DNA from: JBBIOU01 sp037443205
Lineage (GTDB): Bacteria; Bacteroidota; Bacteroidia; Flavobacteriales_D; UBA2798
Assembly: GCA_037443205.1 (NCBI GenBank)
Contig: JBBIOU010000012.1
Coordinates: 20,635 to 84,634 of the forward strand
Length of the DNA stretch: 64,000 nt
Direction of reading: 5' to 3'
The first letter of the stretch is position 1. The number at the start of each line of letters is the position of its first letter. Positions 52,336-61,001 of this stretch are shown here, one piece after another. The translations under genes and the position numbers were made by a program. The notes under the pieces were generated by a model. The model was not told the DNA's origin, did not search any database, and saw nothing but the letters and a program-made list of their open reading frames with translations.

Positions 52336-53376
52336 ATGAGAATGTTATTTTTTTTACCATTAATCTTTCTGATAAGCGCTTATTCCTGCAAAAACGCTGA
52401 TGCCCCAAACAATCAAAACACAAACCTTGCAGCTACAGATACAACAAGCAACGAAATAGAAAAACTACTGGATGAAATCAATCAAAAAATTGTTTCAGAC
52501 CCCAATAACGTTAATTTTTATCATCAAAGAGCCTACATCCACTACCGGGCCGGTAATTTCGAAGCGGCCTTAAAAGATATAGACAGGTGCATAAGTCTGG
52601 ACTCTACACAAGCTGCATTTTACTTTACTCGCGGTGAAATATATTTTTCTAAACTTAATCTCGAAGAAGCCAAAAATGCATACCTTAAATGTTCTGAGCT
52701 TAACCCTAAAGACTGGCAAAGCCAATACAAAATTGGCCGGATATTTTTTCTGATTAAAAATTTTCAAAAAGCTTTAGAACATACAAATAACGCACTTAAA
52801 ATAAATAAAAATATAGCCGAAATATACTATCAAAAAGGCGAAATTTTTGAAGAACTTAAAGATAGCGCCAAAGCGGTATCTTCTTTTCAAACTGCTATAG
52901 AACAAGACCCAAACTACTATGATGCATACATACGTTTAGGAATATTATTTGCCAACCGAAAAGATAAAATGGCTCTGCAATACTACAACTCGGCCCTTCA
53001 AATACAGCCTGACAATATTGAAGCCCTATACAACAAAGCATATTTCTGCCAGGAAACGGGCTTGTATGATGAAGCTTTAAATACCTATGATACCATTATT
53101 GGTTTAAAACAGAACTATGAAATTGCCTGGCATAATAAAGGCTACATTTATTTAGTTTATCTGAATGCATTTGACAAAGCCATAGCATGTTTTAACAAAG
53201 CCATAGAAATAAATCCGGCATATTACTCTGCCTACCACAACCGAGGACTTGCTTACGAAAGCAAAGGAGATTACAAACAAGCACGCGAAAATTATAAAAG
53301 TGCACTCAAAATTAATCCTACATACGACCTCTCAGCACTGGCATTAGAGAATCTGGATAAAAAACAATATAAATAA
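52336..53376 (+). CDS. TPR-repeat lipoprotein
   Basis: 346 residues. The lipoprotein signal ends at C18 (SAYSC), followed by a low-complexity N/T/A linker. Six or seven tetratricopeptide repeats fill the rest, visible as YHQRAYIHYRAGNFEAALKDI, YFTRGEIYFSKLNLEEAKNAY and AYHNRGLAYESKGDYKQARE. It should be a membrane-anchored periplasmic protein-protein scaffold. Partner unknown. Its TAA overlaps the ATG of pfkA (TAATG), which suggests co-translation though no functional link is evident. Confidence 0.9.
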   Translation: MRMLFFLPLIFLISAYSCKNADAPNNQNTNLAATDTTSNEIEKLLDEINQKIVSDPNNVNFYHQRAYIHYRAGNFEAALKDIDRCISLDSTQAAFYFTRGEIYFSKLNLEEAKNAYLKCSELNPKDWQSQYKIGRIFFLIKNFQKALEHTNNALKINKNIAEIYYQKGEIFEELKDSAKAVSSFQTAIEQDPNYYDAYIRLGILFANRKDKMALQYYNSALQIQPDNIEALYNKAYFCQETGLYDEALNTYDTIIGLKQNYEIAWHNKGYIYLVYLNAFDKAIACFNKAIEINPAYYSAYHNRGLAYESKGDYKQARENYKSALKINPTYDLSALALENLDKKQYK

Positions 53377-54344
53377 TGAACAGAATAGCTGTTTTTACTT
53401 CGGGAGGCGATGCCCCCGGTATGAACGCCTGCATCAGAGCAGTAGTTAGAACCGCCTTATTTAACCAAATAGAAGTTTACGGAATTCTAAATGGATATGA
53501 CGGGATGATTAACAATGAGTTTATTCAAATGAATGCCTCTTCAGTAGCTAATATTATACAGCGGGGAGGAACCATCTTAAAAAGTGCGCGCAGTAAATCG
53601 TTTATGACTATTGAAGGGAGAGAAAAAGCCAAACAAAACTTAATTCATCATAAAATTGAGGGTGTAGTTGCCATTGGAGGTGATGGAACTTTTAAAGGAG
53701 CTCTTGAATTTTCAAAAATTTGCAGCATACCCATTGTTGGATGCCCGGGTACCATAGATAATGACCTGATAGGAACAGACTATACCATAGGCTACGATAC
53801 CGCCATAAACAACGTAATAGAAGCGGTAGATAAAATACGCGATACCGCTGAGAGTCATAACAGATTATTTATAGTAGAAGTAATGGGTCGCGATGCCGGA
53901 TTAATTGCATTACGCGCAGGCATTGGCGCTGGCGCTGAAGCTATATTAATACCCGAACTGGATAACGATACCGAACAAATGGTTCAAAAACTTGAAAACA
54001 GTAGAAAAGAAAAATCATCTAAAATAATTATCGTTGCCGAAGGTGATCAAACCGGGGGCGCTTACAATGTTGCAGAAATAATTAATAAACGTTTTCCCGG
54101 AATTTACGATGTAAAAGTATGTGTACTGGGGCACTTGCAGCGCGGTGGCAGCCCCACCTGTATGGAAAGAGTTAACGCCAGCCGCATGGGGCACGCAGCC
54201 GTAAATGCATTGTTGCAAGGAAAAAAAAATGTAATGACAGGCATTATTTGTAACGAAATAGCATTTACGCCTTTTGAAAATGCCGTAAAACATATTACAA
54301 CAATCAAAGAAGATTTGCGCACGCTGGCCAAAGTATTATCCTAA
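53376..54344 (+). CDS. pfkA: 6-phosphofructokinase
   Basis: 322 residues of the ATP-dependent PfkA type. TSGGDAPGMNACIRA, IGGDGTFKGA (ATP loop), GCPGTIDNDLIGTDYTIG with the catalytic aspartate, and EVMGRDAGLIAL for fructose-6-phosphate are all intact. The glycine after GGDG indicates ATP rather than PPi use, since PPi enzymes carry Asp there. It commits glucose to glycolysis. Its end is 1 base from the convergent cysQ. Confidence 0.96.
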   Translation: MNRIAVFTSGGDAPGMNACIRAVVRTALFNQIEVYGILNGYDGMINNEFIQMNASSVANIIQRGGTILKSARSKSFMTIEGREKAKQNLIHHKIEGVVAIGGDGTFKGALEFSKICSIPIVGCPGTIDNDLIGTDYTIGYDTAINNVIEAVDKIRDTAESHNRLFIVEVMGRDAGLIALRAGIGAGAEAILIPELDNDTEQMVQKLENSRKEKSSKIIIVAEGDQTGGAYNVAEIINKRFPGIYDVKVCVLGHLQRGGSPTCMERVNASRMGHAAVNALLQGKKNVMTGIICNEIAFTPFENAVKHITTIKEDLRTLAKVLS

Positions 54345-54345
54345 G

Positions 54346-55140
54346 CTACTCTACCACAAACCAGTTGTTTAACAAACTCGCTTTGTTATAAAGCATACTT
54401 TGTTGTGTGCTAATATCCACAAACTTTTTTCCGGCTGCCTCTGCTATTGCCTGCCCCGCTGCTGTATCCCACTCCATAGTTGGTGCAAAACGCGGATAAC
54501 AATCTGCCCTGCCCTCTGCTACCAAACAAATTTTAAGAGAACTACCCATAGATACCAACTCAATGCTTGGATTACCTGCTTTCTTCTTTGCTATAAATTC
54601 TTCGGTTTCTTTATTCATGTGCGAACGACTGGCAACAATTGTATAAGTATTGGTTTTTGTATAGGGAAGTTTTTCTGCATGAGCAAGATACTCTTCTATC
54701 GAATTATATTCTGTTGCTCTGCTTAACTTATACGAACCTAAATTTTTTTGTGCAAAATATATGATGCTGCTTACCGGTGAATAAATAACACCAAGCACAG
54801 GTTGCTGATACTCTACCAAAGCAATATTTACTGTAAATTCTCCGTTGCGTTTTAAAAATTCTTTAGTGCCATCCAAGGGATCAACAATCCATAATTTTTG
54901 CCAATTTTTTCTGATTGCAAAATCTATATCTTTACCTTCTTCACTCAATATGGGTATATCCGTGTTTTGTAATGTGCGGCATATAGCTGCGTGCGACTTT
55001 TTATCGGCCAAGGTAAGCGGAGAATTATCATCTTTTATTTCTACCGCAATATTTTTAGAATAATAAACCTCTAATATGGTTTTTCCTGCCTCTAATGCTG
55101 CTTTGATAGTTTGTAATAATAGCGAATGTTGTGTATTCAT
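54346..55140 (-). CDS. cysQ: 3'(2'),5'-bisphosphate nucleotidase CysQ
   Basis: 264 residues of the inositol-monophosphatase fold. The metal site reads SEEGKDI, WIVDPLDGTKEFL, and the closing MEWDTAAGQAIAEAAG. CysQ hydrolyses pAp formed in sulfate assimilation and is cytoplasmic, often membrane-associated. No other sulfur genes lie nearby. A TAGTATTG box, one mismatch from TAnnTTTG, ends four bases before the ATG. Confidence 0.93.
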   Translation of the reverse strand: MNTQHSLLLQTIKAALEAGKTILEVYYSKNIAVEIKDDNSPLTLADKKSHAAICRTLQNTDIPILSEEGKDIDFAIRKNWQKLWIVDPLDGTKEFLKRNGEFTVNIALVEYQQPVLGVIYSPVSSIIYFAQKNLGSYKLSRATEYNSIEEYLAHAEKLPYTKTNTYTIVASRSHMNKETEEFIAKKKAGNPSIELVSMGSSLKICLVAEGRADCYPRFAPTMEWDTAAGQAIAEAAGKKFVDISTQQSMLYNKASLLNNWFVVE

Positions 55141-55144
55141 GTTG

Positions 55145-55152
55145 CAATACTA
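55145..55152 (-). promoter_or_regulatory. Possible -7 box of cysQ, 4 bases from the start codon
   Basis: Minus-strand TAGTATTG differs from TAnnTTTG at one position. It is listed because the 4-base spacing to the ATG repeats the pattern at nadC, pssA and 34855. Confidence 0.3.
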
Positions 55153-55166
55153 CATAATATTATACA

Positions 55167-55847
55167 CTACTGCGCTGTAGCTGAAAATAAAAACTTATTA
55201 GGGCTAACCAAATTAGACTTTACCGCATACATTACAATTCCTGCCGTGTTGTTTATTCCCAATTTAGCCATAATATTTTTTCGATGTGTATTAACTGTAT
55301 GTGCACTGATAAATAATTTTTCGGCAATTTGTTGGTTGGTATACCCTTCAGCTATATAAGTTATTATTTCGAGTTCTCGGTCGCTTAATGATACAGGCAT
55401 ACAATTAAGTTCAATGTTTTCTATCTCATCCACATTGATAGATTCCTTTTTTATCATTTCGAGTAAACTACCGCAAAAAAAACGATTTCCTTTTACTGTT
55501 TCCCTCACTGAATCTATAATTTCGCCAACATCACAATCTTTTTTTACGTGGCTCCAGATACCCGATTTTATTGCATTGGTTATGCTTAATGCTGTTTGAT
55601 TGTTTGTAATGGCTACAAACTTAATGTGTTTATTATATTGTGTAATTTCCAAAATTACATCTAAAGAAAACTCCTCTGAAGAATAATCAATAATAACCAC
55701 ATCCGGCATATAACGCGCAATAGAGTCCATTAACTGGCTTCTGTTTGCAGCACTACTCACCACCTGCATTCCTGTTTGATGCGACAGAACAGCGTGTAAT
55801 CCGATGCGTATCAACTCATTAGTATCCGCTATAAGCACTTTAATCAT
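55167..55847 (-). CDS. LuxR-family DNA-binding response regulator with atypical receiver
   Basis: 226 residues. The receiver domain has the phospho-acceptor candidate D54 (VVIIDYSS), T81 and K102/K103, but the N-terminal acidic pair is D8-T9 instead of two acids, so metal binding may be weakened. The C-terminal NarL/LuxR helix-turn-helix is complete: LSDRELEIITYIAEGYTNQQIA and FISAHTVNTHRKNIMAKLG. No sensor kinase is adjacent. It is divergent from the TonB receptor and might regulate it; that is inference. Confidence 0.9.
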   Translation of the reverse strand: MIKVLIADTNELIRIGLHAVLSHQTGMQVVSSAANRSQLMDSIARYMPDVVIIDYSSEEFSLDVILEITQYNKHIKFVAITNNQTALSITNAIKSGIWSHVKKDCDVGEIIDSVRETVKGNRFFCGSLLEMIKKESINVDEIENIELNCMPVSLSDRELEIITYIAEGYTNQQIAEKLFISAHTVNTHRKNIMAKLGINNTAGIVMYAVKSNLVSPNKFLFSATAQ

Positions 55848-55872
55848 TATTTAAAATCTTTCTAAATAATTT

Positions 55873-55880
55873 CAAATATA
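55873..55880 (-). promoter_or_regulatory. -7 promoter box of the LuxR regulator gene
   Basis: Minus-strand TATATTTG is an exact TAnnTTTG, 25 bases before the ATG at 55847. Confidence 0.5.
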
Positions 55881-55935
55881 TATGCTAAAATAAAACCGTG
55901 CTAAAAAAATTGTCAACATATAATAAAATACCGTT

Positions 55936-55943
55936 TATATTTG
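55936..55943 (+). promoter_or_regulatory. -7 promoter box of the TonB-receptor gene
   Basis: TATATTTG is an exact TAnnTTTG with TTG at 55910-55912 upstream (23-base gap). It leaves a leader of about 90 bases before ATG 56040. A weaker TATATTCG at 56012-56019 lies closer. Confidence 0.45.
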
Positions 55944-56039
55944 TAAAACAACGCTTTAATAAGTTTTGAGGCCATAAATACAAAATAGGAATAAACGGCT
56001 TATAATATTACTATATTCGCCAAATTTTAATAAATACCA

Positions 56040-58406
56040 ATGAAGCTGAATATAAGATTTCTTTTTATTTTTCTGTTAATTTTATCTATGGCTGAAGTTT
56101 CCGCGCAAACCGGAACCATACGCGGCCTGGTGTACGACAAAGAAACCAACGAACCTGTTAGTTTTTGCAATGCTTTGATAGAAGGTACTAAAATTGGCGC
56201 AGTGGCCGACATTAATGGCATATTTACCATCGGTAAATTACAACCCGGTGAATACAATCTGATATTAAGTTTTGTAAATTATACTACGCAAAAAGTTACG
56301 TTTGTAGTGCAGGCAGGCGAAGTAGTAACTAAAAAAATATTTCTGGAACCCAGTTCTAAACAATTGGATGCGGTAGAAATAAGCGCAGAAAAGCAAGAAG
56401 CACAAAATACTGTTAAAATGTCTGTTATTAAAGCTACCCGTAAAGAAATATCTGCAGTTCCTGCTGTGGGTGGAGAATCTGATATTGCAACTTATTTTCA
56501 AACGGTTCCCGGAGTAGTAACCACGGGCGATCAAGGCGGGCAGTTATATGTTAGAGGCGGAGCCCCCATACAAAATAAAGTTTTATTAGATGGCATGATT
56601 ATTTACAATCCCTTTCACTCAATTGGTTTTTACTCGGTTTTTGACACCGATATTATACAAACAGCCGACATTTATACCGGTGGGTTTAATGCCGAACATG
56701 GAGGAAGAATTTCTTCGGTGATGGATATAAAAACACGTAGCGGCAATAAATCAAATTTTGGCGGTAAAGTTTCCGTAAATCCTTTCGGGGCAAAAATGTT
56801 ACTTGAAGGACCTCTTAAAAAATCGAAAAATGAAAATGATATTTCGGGTATATCTTATGTTTTTTCTGCTAAAACTTCATACATGGCGCAATCATCAAAA
56901 TTATTTTACAAATATGTAGATAGTTTGGGCTTGCCGTTTACTTTCAACGATTTGTATGGTAAAATCTCTTTTAATGGCAATAACGGTAGTAAGTTTAATG
57001 TATTTGGTTTTTATTTTGACGATTCTGTTCGTTTTCAGCAAGTATCTGATCTGCGTTGGAGAGCTTACGGAGCAGGTACTAATTTTGTTTTAGTACCAAC
57101 AGGAAATCCTGTTATTATAGAAGGTAATTTTTCATTTTCTGATTATAATGCACGCTTAAACGACTATATAGCCCCCGAGCGCAACAGTGGTATTACCAGT
57201 TTTAATGCCGGATTTGACTTTAAATATTTTTTAAAACACGATGAAATAAAATACGGTGTTGCATTTAGCGGTTTTGCTACTCGCTATAAAACATTTAATG
57301 CTGTTAATCGCACCATCCAACAAGATGTGAATAATACCGAAGCAAGTGCTTACATTCAATATAAATTAAACAGAGGAAACTGGTTGGTAGAACCCGGTTT
57401 CAGACTGCAATTTTACCCTTCGGTACAAAATATTTCACCCGAACCAAGGCTGGGTATAAAGTATAATGCCAATGAAAATTTACGATTTAAACTGGCTACG
57501 GGCATTTACTCACAAAACCTTATTGCTTCCAACTCAGACAGAGATGTGGTAAATCTATTCTACGGATATTTATCAGGCACCAACAATATACCCGAAACCT
57601 ATACCAATGAAGACGGAGAAATTGTTACCAGAAAACATGTACTACAAAAAGCCAATCATTTTATCGTAGGGTCGGAATATGACTTATCTAAAAATTTAAG
57701 TTTAAACCTGGAAGCTTACTATAAAGATTTTACCCAACTTACCAATATCAACCGAAACAAAATATATGATGATGACGGAAATACTGCAATACCCGATATA
57801 TTGAAAAAAGATTTTATCATAGAAACAGGCGATGCTTATGGTGTTGATTTTGTATTAAAATATACTAGCAAAAAAACTTACATCTGGTTTGTATATTCAT
57901 TAGCAAAAGTAAATCGCTGGGATGGTTTGGTTAGTTATAATCCTGTTTTTGACCGAAGACATAATATTAATTTAGTGGCTACGCAAACCTTTGGTAAAGA
58001 TGGATTATGGGAAGTTAATGCAAGGTGGAACTATGGCTCAGGATTGCCTTTTACGCCTACCGGAGGATATTATCAAAATATACCTTTTAGCAACCTTAAC
58101 ACAAATTATACACAAACCAATACCAACCAATTGGGTATATTATATGGCGATTTAAACAGTGCACGGTTATCGGATTATCATCGCTTAGACATTTCAATAA
58201 AAAAGAGATTTGAGTTTAAAAAAATAGTTCAACCCAAGGAAGAAGGTAAACCGGCTAAAGAAGTGATACGCTCCGAGTTGGAAATAATTGCCAGTGCCAC
58301 AAATGTATATAATCGCAGAAACATCTTTTATGTAGACAGGGTATCAAACACGCGTGTATATCAATTACCAATTATTCCTGCGCTGGGCGTTAGCTGGAAA
58401 TTTTAA
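56040..58406 (+). CDS. TonB-dependent outer-membrane receptor with N-terminal carboxypeptidase-like domain
   Basis: 788 residues. After a signal peptide, a CarboxypepD_reg-like beta domain (TIRGLVYDKETNEPVSF to about residue 100) is followed by the plug (FQTVPGVVTTGDQGGQLYVRGG, VLLDGMIIYNPFHSIGF) and a 22-strand-type barrel ending in W-K-F. It imports a large ligand such as a siderophore or glycan using TonB energy. There is no SusD neighbour, so it is not a typical polysaccharide utilisation locus. The ligand is unknown. Confidence 0.92.
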   Translation: MKLNIRFLFIFLLILSMAEVSAQTGTIRGLVYDKETNEPVSFCNALIEGTKIGAVADINGIFTIGKLQPGEYNLILSFVNYTTQKVTFVVQAGEVVTKKIFLEPSSKQLDAVEISAEKQEAQNTVKMSVIKATRKEISAVPAVGGESDIATYFQTVPGVVTTGDQGGQLYVRGGAPIQNKVLLDGMIIYNPFHSIGFYSVFDTDIIQTADIYTGGFNAEHGGRISSVMDIKTRSGNKSNFGGKVSVNPFGAKMLLEGPLKKSKNENDISGISYVFSAKTSYMAQSSKLFYKYVDSLGLPFTFNDLYGKISFNGNNGSKFNVFGFYFDDSVRFQQVSDLRWRAYGAGTNFVLVPTGNPVIIEGNFSFSDYNARLNDYIAPERNSGITSFNAGFDFKYFLKHDEIKYGVAFSGFATRYKTFNAVNRTIQQDVNNTEASAYIQYKLNRGNWLVEPGFRLQFYPSVQNISPEPRLGIKYNANENLRFKLATGIYSQNLIASNSDRDVVNLFYGYLSGTNNIPETYTNEDGEIVTRKHVLQKANHFIVGSEYDLSKNLSLNLEAYYKDFTQLTNINRNKIYDDDGNTAIPDILKKDFIIETGDAYGVDFVLKYTSKKTYIWFVYSLAKVNRWDGLVSYNPVFDRRHNINLVATQTFGKDGLWEVNARWNYGSGLPFTPTGGYYQNIPFSNLNTNYTQTNTNQLGILYGDLNSARLSDYHRLDISIKKRFEFKKIVQPKEEGKPAKEVIRSELEIIASATNVYNRRNIFYVDRVSNTRVYQLPIIPALGVSWKF

Positions 58407-58411
58407 CATAG

Positions 58412-58606
58412 TCAGATACTGCCCGTTTGCATTGGCTGTTCGTTGGTAAGTCTGCGCAAACAATCCAGGTATGCTTCGCGCTTGCCTTCAAACTGTGTTG
58501 CCTTGCCGTAATTGTGGTTTAATTTGCTTTCTTTTATAACGCTCTCTGTTTCCGCGAGTTTTGTACGTAGCCAAGTAAGCATATCTTGTTGTACTTTTTT
58601 ACTCAT
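58412..58606 (-). CDS. Small hypothetical charged helical protein
   Basis: 64 residues from ATG 58606 (MSKKVQQDMLTWLRTKL); an upstream ATG at 58675 would add 23 residues but they are unlike protein and lie over promoter-like sequence. The protein is rich in K, E and Q with predicted helices (LAETESVIKESKLN, FEGKREAYLDCLRRL). Not recognised. It is convergent with the TonB receptor (5-base gap). The 236 bases upstream hold no other gene. Confidence 0.6.
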   Translation of the reverse strand: MSKKVQQDMLTWLRTKLAETESVIKESKLNHNYGKATQFEGKREAYLDCLRRLTNEQPMQTGSI

Positions 58607-58824
58607 AGGCGTTAATTTGTTGTTTTTACGGTTGACGAAAAATAATAGTTGCAAATATTTACCCCGATTTAGCATCTAACTGTATTCATTATCTCTAATT
58701 TATCAATAGCCAGTTAATTTTTCAGGGCTGATACAAGCACACTTATATATGAGCGGCATTGGGATTTAACATTCTCTATTCATTAAAAACGAATATTATA
58801 ATTTTAATAAATTATTGTAAAATA

Positions 58825-58832
58825 TATATTTG
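58825..58832 (+). promoter_or_regulatory. -7 promoter box of the TPR-SpoIIE gene
   Basis: TATATTTG is an exact TAnnTTTG, 10 bases before the ATG at 58843, so the leader is at most a few bases. Confidence 0.45.
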
Positions 58833-58842
58833 CACCTGATAT

Positions 58843-60915
58843 ATGCAAAAAAAATCTATATTCATCATAAGCTTATTAAGCACGTATTTATTTATACAAA
58901 CCACTTCTTATACCCAAATCTCTAACAGAGCCAATGATTTCCGCTTTCAATTAAAAGCTGCCAAAAATTATTTAGATAATAAAATTGACAGTGCCCTCTA
59001 TTATACAGAAATAATCATTAAAAATCAGGTTGCGAGTGATAGTGCAAAAGGATACGCATATCTATACAAAGGATCGGCACTTCATACATTATCAAAATAC
59101 AGAGAAGAAAAAGAATGCTATAGTCGGGCATTAAAACATTTTCAAAAAACACAAATTATTGAAGGCATTGCAAAAGTTAATATGCTTTTAGGCAGATTAC
59201 ACAGCAAATTATTAGATTACGAAAAAGCAATAAAATATTATTTTGAAGCAAAAAAAATCTACGAAAGATTAAATGATATTGACAATATATATAATGTACA
59301 GCAAAATATTGGTGTTATGTATTTTGAAAAAGGAGAATTAAAACGTGCCAAAGAATATTTACTTAATGTATTAAAATATCAATCAAAAAGCAATAAGCTA
59401 GATGATAAAGCAAGCGCATATACTAATATTGCCGGAATTTACATAGCAGAAAAAAAATACGACTCATGTTTATACTATTTTAAATTATCATTAAAATACT
59501 CTCTTAGTGGTAATAATATCGACCATATTGCTGTTACATATAACAACATCGGGCATATATATAATATGATTAAGAAACCCGACTCTGCAATATATTACTT
59601 TAAAAAATCCATCGAATACTACACTAAAATTGATAATTATGCAGGTATCAGTGTTGCAAATTCGGGCATAGCTAACACCTATTTTATGCTTAAAAACTAT
59701 AAAATGGCCGAAGAACATTATAAAATAGCACTTTCAATAGCAGAAAAATATAATATAAGAAAATTTGCCTACAGTCAATATAAACAAGTATCTAAGTTCT
59801 ATGCACACTTAAAAAATTATGAAAAAGCCTACCTCTTATTAAATAGTTATTTAGAACTAAAAGATAGTGTTGAAAATGAAAATAAAAATCGCTTATTAGA
59901 AGAAATGCAGGCAAAATACGATTATGAAAAACAAGAAAAAGAAATTGCACTGCTTAAAGAACAACAAATATTAAAAGATGAACGCACAAAACAAGAAAAA
60001 CAAAAAAATAAAATATTATTTGCGGCACTTGTAGGAATAATAACTTTTAGTGGCATAAGCGGTTTTTTCATCTGGCGTGCTTACAAAATAAAAAAAGAAA
60101 CCAACGCAAAATTAACCCTTCAAAATATTGAAATATCACAACAACATAAAGAAATAAAAGACAGCATCAAATACGCTAAAAGAATTCAGGAAGCGATTCT
60201 TCCTCCTGTAGAACAAATAAATAAACTTTTGCCCGAAAACTTTATTTTATACAAACCCAAAGATATTGTAAGTGGTGATTTTTATTGGGTTGAAGAAAAA
60301 AATGATATTGTGTATTTTGCAGTAGTTGACTGTACCGGACACGGTGTGCCGGGCGCTTTCATGAGTATTGTAGGTCGTAACGGCCTCAACGAAGCCATTA
60401 ATACCCTTAACAACCCTAACCCGGCCGAAATACTTGATTACCTTAACTTCTTTGTAAACCAATCTTTACATCAAACCTACGAACATTCTACCATCAGAGA
60501 CGGAATGGACCTGACACTATGTGCTTATAACAAAAACAATCACTCCTTGCAGTTTGCTGGCGCCAACAATTCGCTCTGGCAAATAAAAAATAAAAATGGT
60601 GAATTTATCGAAATTAAAGCCGATAAACAACCCATAGGTAATTATGTGGGATTTAATACCAAACCTTTTACTAATCATGTTGTTCAATTTGAACAAAACG
60701 ATTGTTTCTACCTTATGTCGGACGGATTTGCTGACCAATTTGGCGGACCTAAAGGAAAAAAATATAAATATTCCAGACTCAAAGAATTAATCGCTTCTGC
60801 TTATCATAAAAATATGAATGAGCAATTGGCCTTACTATCCGAAGAATTTGAAAAGTGGAAAGGTAATATTGAACAAGTTGATGATGTTTGCATTATGGGA
60901 ATAAAATTAGCCTAA
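58843..60915 (+). CDS. TPR sensor with SpoIIE-type PP2C serine phosphatase domain
   Basis: 690 residues. A signal peptide or N-terminal helix leads a periplasmic domain of about six tetratricopeptide repeats (AIKYYFEAKKIYERLND, CLYYFKLSLKYS and others). A coiled coil and one membrane helix near 389-408 follow, then a cytoplasmic SpoIIE domain: KDIVSGDFYWVEE, AVVDCTGHGVPGAFMSIVG, and YLMSDGFADQFGG carrying the metal aspartates. Such proteins dephosphorylate anti-sigma-factor antagonists in partner-switching, but no partner is adjacent. It is transcribed alone. Confidence 0.92.
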   Translation: MQKKSIFIISLLSTYLFIQTTSYTQISNRANDFRFQLKAAKNYLDNKIDSALYYTEIIIKNQVASDSAKGYAYLYKGSALHTLSKYREEKECYSRALKHFQKTQIIEGIAKVNMLLGRLHSKLLDYEKAIKYYFEAKKIYERLNDIDNIYNVQQNIGVMYFEKGELKRAKEYLLNVLKYQSKSNKLDDKASAYTNIAGIYIAEKKYDSCLYYFKLSLKYSLSGNNIDHIAVTYNNIGHIYNMIKKPDSAIYYFKKSIEYYTKIDNYAGISVANSGIANTYFMLKNYKMAEEHYKIALSIAEKYNIRKFAYSQYKQVSKFYAHLKNYEKAYLLLNSYLELKDSVENENKNRLLEEMQAKYDYEKQEKEIALLKEQQILKDERTKQEKQKNKILFAALVGIITFSGISGFFIWRAYKIKKETNAKLTLQNIEISQQHKEIKDSIKYAKRIQEAILPPVEQINKLLPENFILYKPKDIVSGDFYWVEEKNDIVYFAVVDCTGHGVPGAFMSIVGRNGLNEAINTLNNPNPAEILDYLNFFVNQSLHQTYEHSTIRDGMDLTLCAYNKNNHSLQFAGANNSLWQIKNKNGEFIEIKADKQPIGNYVGFNTKPFTNHVVQFEQNDCFYLMSDGFADQFGGPKGKKYKYSRLKELIASAYHKNMNEQLALLSEEFEKWKGNIEQVDDVCIMGIKLA

Positions 60916-60955
60916 CCCTATATTTACAATTTATCATATTTTATAATTCAAGGTA

Positions 60956-60984
60956 TTGTTGCAAGAAATATTTTAATACTTTAG
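60956..60984 (+). promoter_or_regulatory. Possible promoter of the prolyl oligopeptidase gene
   Basis: TTG at 60956-60958 is followed after 18 bases by TACTTTAG (60977-60984), one mismatch from TAnnTTTG. The ATG is 17 bases further. The 18-base spacing equals that of the reductase promoter at 27555. Confidence 0.35.
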
Positions 60985-61001
60985 TAAAAACTTTTTAACT
61001 T

